Positions 57,931 to 64,000 of a stretch of DNA of 64,000 nt are shown here, piece after piece. Within the stretch, counting starts at the first letter, position 1, and each line of letters begins with the position of its first letter. A model generated the notes under the pieces. The model saw only the letters and a list, made by a program, of their open reading frames with translations. It had not been told where the DNA came from and ran no database searches. This DNA comes from Cellulomonas taurus (GTDB lineage: Bacteria; Actinomycetota; Actinomycetes; Actinomycetales; Cellulomonadaceae), in assembly GCF_012931845.1 (NCBI RefSeq), contig NZ_CP051884.1, positions 868,001-932,000 on the forward strand, written 5' to 3'. A program made the translations under genes and the position numbers.

Positions 57931-59244
57931 GTGAAGTCTCAGCGCACCCGGTACGTGGCCGGCGCGATGGCGCTCGCCCTGCCCCTGGCCCTGGCGGCCT
58001 GTGGTGGCGACAACGGTGGCGGTGGTGGGGGCTCCGACGCCGACACGCTCACTGTCTGGCACTACGAGAACGACGAGTCGGCGATGGGGCAGGCATGGGC
58101 CCGCGCCATCGAGATCTTCGAGGACGAGCACCCGGACGTCACGGTCAAGGTCGAGAACCAGACCTTCGAGCAGATCCAGAAGAACGCCTCGATCTTCCTC
58201 ACCGGCGACGACGTGCCGGACGTGATGGAGTACAACAAGGGCAACGCCACCGCCGGTCAGCTCGCCTCGCAGGGGCTGATCAGCCCGCTGACCGACGAGG
58301 CCGAGTCGCGCGGCTGGGACCAGAAGCTGCCCGCCTCGATCCAGACCACCGGGATGTACGACGAGCAGGGTCTGATGGGCTCGGGCGACTGGTTCGGCGT
58401 CGCCAACTACGGCGAGTTCGTGGGCAACTACTACAACGACGACATGTTCGCCGCGAACGGCATCGAGATCCCGACCGACTTCGACTCCTTCGAGGCGGCG
58501 CTCGCCGCGTTCAAGGACAAGGGCATCACGCCGCTGGCCGAGGCCGGATCGGAGTACCCGATGGGCCAGCTCTGGTACGAGCTGGTGCTGCACTACGGCG
58601 ACCGCGACCTGGTCGACGACTACCAGCTGTTCAGCAACGACGTCGACTTCCACGACCAGGCGTTCACCCAGGCCACCGAGAAGCTGGACGAGTGGATCAA
58701 GGCGGGTTACATCGCCTCGGACTCCGCTGCCCTGACCGCCGAGGACATGGGCGTCTCCTTCATCAACGGGACCTACCCGATCATGGTGTCCGGCTCCTGG
58801 TGGTTCGGTCGCCTCAACGAGGAGATCCCGTTCCAGTGGAGCCAGGGGCTGTTCCCGGGCAACGACCTGCACCCGGGCTCCTCCGGCAACCTCTGGGTGG
58901 TCCCGGAGAACGCGGCAAACAAGGACCTCGCCTACGACTTCATCGACATCACCCTGAGCGATGAGGTGCAGGAGATCCTCGGCCAGGCCGGTGGTCTGCC
59001 GGTGGCCGCCCCCGACTCGTTGGACATCACCGACGAGAAGACCAAGGCGATGACCGACAACTTCACCGAGATCCTCGACGAGGACGGTCTGGCCTTCTAC
59101 CCGGACTGGCCGGTGGCCGGCTTCTACGACGTGCTGGTCTCGGAGATGCAGTCGCTGATCAACCAGTCGAAGACCCCGGACCAGGTGCTCGACGCGCTGT
59201 CCAGCGCCTACGAGCAGGGGAAGACGGACCTGCTCGAGGGCTGA
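57931..59244 (+). CDS. sugar-binding lipoprotein of the second CUT1 importer
   Basis: This 437-residue solute-binding protein has a lipoprotein signal (PLALAAC, Cys24), a Gly-rich linker and LTVWHYENDESAMGQAWARAIEIFEDEHPDV. GTG 57931 lies seven bases after AGGAGG and is preferred to ATG 57916, which is upstream of that site. A 9-bp stem-loop follows before the permease. The sugar is unknown. Confidence 0.92.
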   Translation: MKSQRTRYVAGAMALALPLALAACGGDNGGGGGGSDADTLTVWHYENDESAMGQAWARAIEIFEDEHPDVTVKVENQTFEQIQKNASIFLTGDDVPDVMEYNKGNATAGQLASQGLISPLTDEAESRGWDQKLPASIQTTGMYDEQGLMGSGDWFGVANYGEFVGNYYNDDMFAANGIEIPTDFDSFEAALAAFKDKGITPLAEAGSEYPMGQLWYELVLHYGDRDLVDDYQLFSNDVDFHDQAFTQATEKLDEWIKAGYIASDSAALTAEDMGVSFINGTYPIMVSGSWWFGRLNEEIPFQWSQGLFPGNDLHPGSSGNLWVVPENAANKDLAYDFIDITLSDEVQEILGQAGGLPVAAPDSLDITDEKTKAMTDNFTEILDEDGLAFYPDWPVAGFYDVLVSEMQSLINQSKTPDQVLDALSSAYEQGKTDLLEG

Positions 59245-59253
59245 TCCGCTCCG

Positions 59254-59284
59254 CCGGCCCCGTCGTCGCTGGCGGCGGGGCCGG
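59254..59284 (+). terminator. stem-loop between binding-protein and permease genes
   Basis: CCGGCCCCG (59254-59262) and CGGGGCCGG (59276-59284) form a 9-bp stem. In sugar-importer operons such hairpins protect the binding-protein mRNA or cut read-through, giving more binding protein than permease. Confidence 0.6.
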
Positions 59285-59320
59285 TTCCGCTCCCACACCC
59301 CCACCCCCTGCGGAGATCTG

Positions 59321-60256
59321 ATGTCCACCACGACCGCCACCCCGCGCCGACGGAAGAACCGTGGCCGGTGGGGTTATCTGCCCTACCTGCTGCCGGGTCT
59401 GATCGGCTTCACCGTCATCATCCTGATCCCGTTCGGGATGAACATCTACTACTCCCTGCACAAGTGGAAGGGCGGCAACGCCCCCATGCGCTGGTACGGC
59501 CTGGGCAACTACGCCGACCTGATGCGGGACGAGCAGTTCTGGACCTCGTTCAAGAACTCGATCGCCATGATCGGCGCCATGGTGATCGTGCCGACCGTCG
59601 TGGGTCTGCTGCTCGCCACCGTGCTCTTCGACGTGCTCGGCAAGCGGTTCGGCCCCCGGGTGGCGTCCACCCTGCGCGCGCTGTACTACCTGCCGCAGAT
59701 CCTCCCGGTCGCGGTGGCCGGTGTGCTGTGGAACTGGATCCTCAACTCCCAGACCGGCGCGGTCAACGTCATCCTGCGCGGGATCGGTCTGGACAACCCG
59801 CCGAACTGGCTCGGCTCGACCGACACCGCGCTGCCCAGCGTGATGCTGGTGCTGATCTGGATCCAGATCGGCTACCCGGTGGTCATCTTCATGTCCGCGT
59901 TGCAGCGGGTGGACCCCGAGCTGTACGAGGCCGCCGAGCTGGACGGTGCCGGGTGGTGGCACCGGTTCCGGGCGATCACCCTGCCGCAGATCAAGCCGGA
60001 GACCTTCGTCATCACCCTGACCTGCACGGTCGCGGCGCTGAAGGTCTTCGGACCGATCTACGTGCTCACCCGCGGCGGCCCGGAGAGCTCCACCCTGGTG
60101 CCGAGCTACTACTCGTACCTGAACTTCTTCGACAAGTCGAAGGTCGGCTACGGCGCCGCGATCGCGAACGTCCTGACGTTGCTGATCATCCTGGTCGCCG
60201 TCGTCATCATGGTGTTGCAGGCCCGCAGCGCCCGTCGTGAGGAGGAGGGGCACTGA
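59321..60256 (+). CDS. CUT1 sugar ABC permease (MalF type), second importer
   Basis: This 311-residue permease has six helices (LPYLLPGLIGFTVIILIPFGMNIYYSLH first) and the EAA loop EAAELDGAGWWHRFRAITLPQ. It starts at ATG 59321 and overlaps the next permease by one base. Confidence 0.92.
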   Translation: MSTTTATPRRRKNRGRWGYLPYLLPGLIGFTVIILIPFGMNIYYSLHKWKGGNAPMRWYGLGNYADLMRDEQFWTSFKNSIAMIGAMVIVPTVVGLLLATVLFDVLGKRFGPRVASTLRALYYLPQILPVAVAGVLWNWILNSQTGAVNVILRGIGLDNPPNWLGSTDTALPSVMLVLIWIQIGYPVVIFMSALQRVDPELYEAAELDGAGWWHRFRAITLPQIKPETFVITLTCTVAALKVFGPIYVLTRGGPESSTLVPSYYSYLNFFDKSKVGYGAAIANVLTLLIILVAVVIMVLQARSARREEEGH

Positions 60257-61176
60257 TGGCCACCCAGATCGAGACGCTGCCCGGCACCGGATCCGGGGTC
60301 GGCGCCGGCAAGCTCCCGCGCAAGCCCAGGACCCGCGACCTGGACCGTCGGCACCGTCGTGGCGCCGCACGCTGGTTCGTGCTGGCGGCGGCGATCATCG
60401 TCGCGGTGTTGATGATGATCCCGTTCGTCATCATGGTGCTGAACGCCTTCAAGTCGCCCGCCGACTACTCCACCAACGGACCGCTGAGCATTCCGCAGGA
60501 GCTCTACACCGACGGCCTGGTCAACTTCTGGGAGCGGGTCAACTTCCCGCAGAAGCTGCTGAACTCGGTGTGGATCTCGGGTTTCGTGGCGATCTTCGCG
60601 GTGTTCGTCTCCCTGTTGAGCGCCTATGCGCTGGGCGTGGGCAGGATCAAGGGCCGGATGTCGATCGTCACCCTGTTCCTGCTGGCGAACATGCTTCCGC
60701 AGGAGGTGCTGGTCTACCCGCTGTTCCAGATGGCCCAGCGGGTCGGGCTGAGCAACAACCAGTGGTCGATCATCATCATCTTCACGGTGATCCAGGCGGC
60801 GTTCGGCACCTATCTGCTGTCGTCGGTGCTCGGCACGTTCCCGAAGGCGTTGCTGGAGGCGTCGGCGCTGGACGGGGCGGGGAGGTGGCGCACGCTGTGG
60901 AGCGTGGTCTTCCCCGTGGTGCGGCCGACCATGTCCGTCCTGGTGATCTTCTTCTTCATCTGGACCTGGAACGAGTTCTTCATCCCGCTGGTCATGCTGA
61001 CCACCAATGCGACCCAGACCATCCCGGTGGCGCTGGCATCGCTGCAGGGCGACCGGATGATGGACGCGCCGACGACCAATGCCGGTGCGCTGGTGTCGAT
61101 GATCCCCGCGATCATCTTCTTCATCCTGTTCCAGCGGACCCTGACCCGGGGGATCACCGCGGGTGCCGTGAAGTGA
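60256..61176 (+). CDS. CUT1 sugar ABC permease (MalG type), second importer
   Basis: This 306-residue permease has a cationic N-terminus (LPRKPRTRDLDRRHRRG) and six helices with the EAA loop EASALDGAGRWRTLWSVVFP. A hairpin follows. No ATPase gene is present in the operon. Confidence 0.92.
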   Translation: MATQIETLPGTGSGVGAGKLPRKPRTRDLDRRHRRGAARWFVLAAAIIVAVLMMIPFVIMVLNAFKSPADYSTNGPLSIPQELYTDGLVNFWERVNFPQKLLNSVWISGFVAIFAVFVSLLSAYALGVGRIKGRMSIVTLFLLANMLPQEVLVYPLFQMAQRVGLSNNQWSIIIIFTVIQAAFGTYLLSSVLGTFPKALLEASALDGAGRWRTLWSVVFPVVRPTMSVLVIFFFIWTWNEFFIPLVMLTTNATQTIPVALASLQGDRMMDAPTTNAGALVSMIPAIIFFILFQRTLTRGITAGAVK

Positions 61177-61196
61177 GCTGATCGGTCGCGGGGGGA

Positions 61197-61228
61197 ACGG
61201 GGCGGGTGCCGGAGGGTGCCCGCCCCGT
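61197..61228 (+). terminator. terminator after the second importer
   Basis: ACGGGGCGGG (61197-61206) and CCCGCCCCGT (61219-61228) form a 10-bp stem, 20 bases past the permease stop. Confidence 0.7.
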
Positions 61229-61321
61229 CGCGCGTTCGGGTGCGGGTCGGCCGTGGCGCGCCCAGCCCCGCGCCCCATGTCCGGAGTTGCGCGGTCGTGT
61301 CCGCACCTGAGCGCATGGGGG

Positions 61322-61381
61322 TTGTCACACCTGGCGCACAGCCCGTAAGGTCACCCCAGCGAGACCGTCGAAGCGCTTGCG
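61322..61381 (+). promoter_or_regulatory. promoter and LacI-type operator of the third importer
   Basis: TTGTCA (61322-61327) and TAAGGT (61346-61351) form a promoter with an 18-base spacer. CGAAGCGCTTGCG (61369-61381) lies just after the likely start point and differs from the perfect site in its last bases. The leader to the ATG at 61584 is about 225 bases. I see no gene in 61177-61583. Confidence 0.6.
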
Positions 61382-61499
61382 CGTCGAGGGCAGTGACGAC
61401 CTCCCCCGCGGTGGTCCCGCGGTGCCGAGGAACCGAGCACATCGCGGTGCCACGCCTAAGTCGACACTCCCTGGTCGCACAATTTCGCACACGCAAGAT

Positions 61500-61511
61500 C
61501 GAAGCGCTTCG
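61500..61511 (+). promoter_or_regulatory. second LacI-type operator of the third importer
   Basis: CGAAGCGCTTCG is identical to the palindrome at 56784-56795 and lies 72 bases before the binding-protein start, within the leader. Confidence 0.65.
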
Positions 61512-61583
61512 CCGACTCGCCCAGGTGAACAGCGCCCCGGCTGTCACCCCACCCCCCGGTGGCTTCAGAGAGGAACGCCAACG

Positions 61584-62885
61584 ATGGCACGTGGAAGCAA
61601 GAAGCGGCTGCTCGCGGCAGCAGCGACGGTCGGTGCGCTGAGCCTGGCGGTGACCGCCTGCTCCAGTGGTGGCGACGACGGCGGCTCCGGCTCCGCGGGC
61701 GAGCCGGTCACCCTCCAGTTCTGGGGCTGGGTCCCCGGCCTGGAGGACACCGTCGCCGAGTGGAACGCCGCGCATCCCGACATCCAGATCGACTTCTTCC
61801 GGATGACCGGCGACGACGGCGACAAGATCCCGGCGGCCATCGACGCGGGGACCGCCCCCGACATCGTGCAGATGTCCAGCCACTCGTTGCCGGGCCACAT
61901 CATCAACGACCGGCTGACGGATATCACCGAGTACGCGGGTGACCTGGCCGACGAGTTCACCCCGTCCTCCTGGGGCACCGTGGTCTTCGACGACGCGGTG
62001 TACGCGATCCCGCAGGACTCCGGCCCCACGGGCCTGCTCTACCGCACCGACATCTTCGCCCAGTACGGCATCGAGGTGCCGACCACCTGGGACGAGTACC
62101 TGGACGCCGCCCGCGCCCTGCACGCGGCGAACCCCGAGGTGTACATCGCCCAGTTCTCCCCGAACGAGACGGGGTTCTGGATCCAGACCGTCTGGCAGAA
62201 CTCCGGCTCCTGGTACGGCATCGACGGCGACTCCTGGCAGGTCAGCGTCAACGACGAGGCCAGCATGGAGGTCGCCGAGGTGTGGCAGACCCTGCTGGAC
62301 GAGGACCTGGTCAAGACCGTCGAGATGTGGACCCCCGAGTACTGGGCCGAGGTCAACGCGGGCACCATCGCCACCATCAACTACGGCGCCTGGTTCCCCG
62401 CCCTGCTGAAGGAGAGCGCCGCCGGCCTGTCCGGTCAGTGGGGGATCGCCCCCACTCCGACCTTCGCCGGTTCCGACGCCGCCGGTGAGTCCGGTGGCTC
62501 GGTGAACGTCGTGCCGCGCGGCACCGAGCACGTCGAGCAGGCGGTCGAGTTCATCAGCTGGCTGAACGCCACCGAGGAGGGCACCAGCCACCTGATCGAC
62601 GGGGGTGTCTTCCCCTCCGCGACCGTCGGACAGGAGAACAGCGACCTGCTGGTCGAGGACGAGTTCTTCGGCGGTGCGGTCGCCAACCAGGTCTTCGCCG
62701 ACGCGGCCGTCACGGTGCCCGACTCCTGGGTGGACGGGCCGACCTACGACCTGACCCAGGACGCGTTGAAGGACGCCTTCGCCCAGGTCGCCAACGGGCA
62801 GCTCACCTTCGCCGAGGCGCTGGACCAGGTGCAGGCCAAGACGGTGAAGGACCTGAAGGACATGGGTCTCGAGGTGCAGGGGTGA
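61584..62885 (+). CDS. sugar-binding lipoprotein of the third CUT1 importer
   Basis: This 433-residue solute-binding protein has lipoprotein signal SLAVTAC (Cys26) and the start VTLQFWGWVPGLEDTVAEWNAAHPDI. ATG 61584 has GAGAGGAA upstream; the longer frame upstream covers the operator region and is not used. It overlaps the next permease by four bases. The sugar is unknown; shared operators suggest co-control with the second importer. Confidence 0.93.
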   Translation: MARGSKKRLLAAAATVGALSLAVTACSSGGDDGGSGSAGEPVTLQFWGWVPGLEDTVAEWNAAHPDIQIDFFRMTGDDGDKIPAAIDAGTAPDIVQMSSHSLPGHIINDRLTDITEYAGDLADEFTPSSWGTVVFDDAVYAIPQDSGPTGLLYRTDIFAQYGIEVPTTWDEYLDAARALHAANPEVYIAQFSPNETGFWIQTVWQNSGSWYGIDGDSWQVSVNDEASMEVAEVWQTLLDEDLVKTVEMWTPEYWAEVNAGTIATINYGAWFPALLKESAAGLSGQWGIAPTPTFAGSDAAGESGGSVNVVPRGTEHVEQAVEFISWLNATEEGTSHLIDGGVFPSATVGQENSDLLVEDEFFGGAVANQVFADAAVTVPDSWVDGPTYDLTQDALKDAFAQVANGQLTFAEALDQVQAKTVKDLKDMGLEVQG

Positions 62886-63838
62886 GTTCCACCACCTCGG
62901 CCACCTCGGCCAGCGCGGCTCTCCGCTCCCGGCGCCCCCGTGGTGCCCGGAGCGGGGGGCTGCGGGCCGCGCCCTACTTGTTCATCGCGCCGTTCGTCGC
63001 GCTGTTCCTGGTGTTCCTGGTGCTGCCGATCGTGATCGCGGTCTACAAGAGCTTCTTCGCCGTGCAGCGCTCGGGGCTCGGCTTCGGCGGTGGGGAGGAG
63101 GCGTTCGTCGGCCTGGACAACTACGTGCAGGCATTCGGGAACGCGGAGTTCCTGCGCTCCTTCGGCCGCGTCCTGGTCTTCGGTGCCGTGCAGGTCCCGG
63201 TGATGCTGCTGATCGCGCTGGCGCTCGCCCTGCTGTTCGACTCCGCGATGGTCCGGGGTAAGAAGTTCTTCCAGCTCGCCGTGTTCCTGCCGTACGCCGT
63301 GCCGTCGGTGGTCGCCGCGCTGATCTGGGGCTTCCTCTACCAGCCCAAGGTCAGCCCGATCGTGGAGCTGCTGCGTGGGATGGGGGTCGACCCGCAGTTC
63401 CTGGCCCCCGGGACGGTGATGTGGTCGCTGGTCAACGTGGTGATCTGGTCGGTGACTGGCGTCAACATGATCATCATCTTCAGCTCGCTGCAGACCGTCC
63501 CGCGCGAGATGTACGAGGCGGCACGGATCGACGGCGCCAGCGAATGGCGGCTGGCCTGGCAGATCAAGGTGCCGATGATCATGCCCGCCGTGCTGCTCAC
63601 GACGCTGTTCTCGATCATCGGGACGCTGCAGCTGTTCAACGAGCCGATGACCCTGCGGTCGATCACCTCGAACATCTCCGGCTCCTACACGCCGAACATG
63701 GCGATCTACCAGACCACCACCCTGGGCGGGAACCTCAACCTCGGTTCCGCGATGGCCGTGCTGCTCGGGATCGCGACCATGATCCTGTCCATCGCGCTGT
63801 CCGCCGCCTCCAACCGGAAGAAGGGCGGTGCGCGATGA
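62882..63838 (+). CDS. CUT1 sugar ABC permease (MalF type), third importer
   Basis: This 318-residue permease has six helices (APYLFIAPFVALFLVFLVLPIVIAVYKSFF) and the EAA loop EAARIDGASEWRLAWQIKVPM. It starts at GTG 62882 and overlaps the next gene by four bases. Confidence 0.92.
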   Translation: MSSTTSATSASAALRSRRPRGARSGGLRAAPYLFIAPFVALFLVFLVLPIVIAVYKSFFAVQRSGLGFGGGEEAFVGLDNYVQAFGNAEFLRSFGRVLVFGAVQVPVMLLIALALALLFDSAMVRGKKFFQLAVFLPYAVPSVVAALIWGFLYQPKVSPIVELLRGMGVDPQFLAPGTVMWSLVNVVIWSVTGVNMIIIFSSLQTVPREMYEAARIDGASEWRLAWQIKVPMIMPAVLLTTLFSIIGTLQLFNEPMTLRSITSNISGSYTPNMAIYQTTTLGGNLNLGSAMAVLLGIATMILSIALSAASNRKKGGAR

Positions 63839-64000
63839 CCGCCCCGACCGTCGTCAGCGGCCGGCCCGCCGCGACCACCCCCGGCAAGCCGACCAGGCTG
63901 CGCACCACCGCCGAGGGCGAACGGCCCAGCCGGGCAGCCCGGGCGATCGGCTGGGCGGTGATGATCGTGACCGCCGCGTACTTCCTGGTCCCGGTCTACT
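63835..64000 (+). CDS. CUT1 sugar ABC permease (MalG type), third importer, cut by the window edge
   Basis: ATG 63835 overlaps the preceding stop by four bases. The visible 55 residues are a basic N-terminus followed by the start of the first helix (AIGWAVMIVTAAYFLVPVY). The position makes it the MalG-type partner; the rest lies beyond base 64000. Confidence 0.85.
   Translation, partial: MTAPTVVSGRPAATTPGKPTRLRTTAEGERPSRAARAIGWAVMIVTAAYFLVPVY

Overview
The window is very GC-rich chromosomal DNA, with GTG/TTG starts, 4-nt ATGA/GTGA gene overlaps and many candidate leaderless promoters. It comes from an actinobacterium. The run argS-lysA-hom-thrC-thrB-rho-rpmE-prfA-prmC-(TsaC/Sua5)-(WecA-type transferase)-atpIBEFHAGDC-DUF2550-nucS is a conserved actinobacterial order. 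The carbohydrate genes around it (pullulanase, a GH3/GH43 xylo-oligosaccharide operon, three CUT1 sugar importers, nagA) point to a plant-polymer degrader in Micrococcales, probably Cellulomonadaceae or a close relative. That placement is inferred from gene content only.

Layout. (1) 1-5108: an ebo-type metabolite operon, with a TIM-barrel protein fused in frame to EboA, then a TatD-like EboB, EboE and the phosphodiesterase EboF. It is cut at the left edge. (2) 5109-9123: an intergenic repeat, a promoter and a large secreted type I pullulanase ending in a LATTG sorting signal. (3) 9170-11727: a hairpin, a CurA-type oxidoreductase divergent from a TetR regulator, and a FetB-like permease. (4) 11734-20114: a LacI regulator divergent from a sugar-binding lipoprotein, two permeases, a GH3 and a GH43 enzyme; the order resembles bxlREFGA xylo-oligosaccharide loci. 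The GH43 gene carries an in-frame copy of the 70-bp repeat seen before the pullulanase. (5) 20126-28136: HAD phosphatase, a small hypothetical protein, a TPR-GGDEF diguanylate cyclase, a CtpE-like P-type ATPase, a lipoprotein, tRNA-Arg(CCG), a GntR regulator and an MFS exporter. (6) 28159-53154: the housekeeping block, interrupted by a MntA/HepT-like toxin-antitoxin pair between lysA and hom and by a glycosyltransferase and a lipoprotein gene between rho and rpmE. (7) 53216-56490: nagA and a two-gene islet of a QueC-like enzyme and an MFS transporter. (8) 56843-64000: a second LacI regulator and two CUT1 importers, cut at the right edge.

How the genes work together. The three importers encode binding proteins and permeases but no ATPase, so they probably share an MsiK-type ATPase encoded elsewhere. 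Identical CGAAGCGCTTCG palindromes before the second LacI gene and before the last importer suggest one regulator for both. Imported oligosaccharides from operon 4 would be cut by its cytoplasmic GH3 and GH43 enzymes, while the pullulanase acts at the cell surface. Points most worth a second look are the paired 70-bp structured repeats (one inside a coding gene), the HTH-MntA/HepT pair lacking the usual target tyrosine, the QueC-MFS islet with a long internal hairpin, and the TIM-EboA read-through gene.
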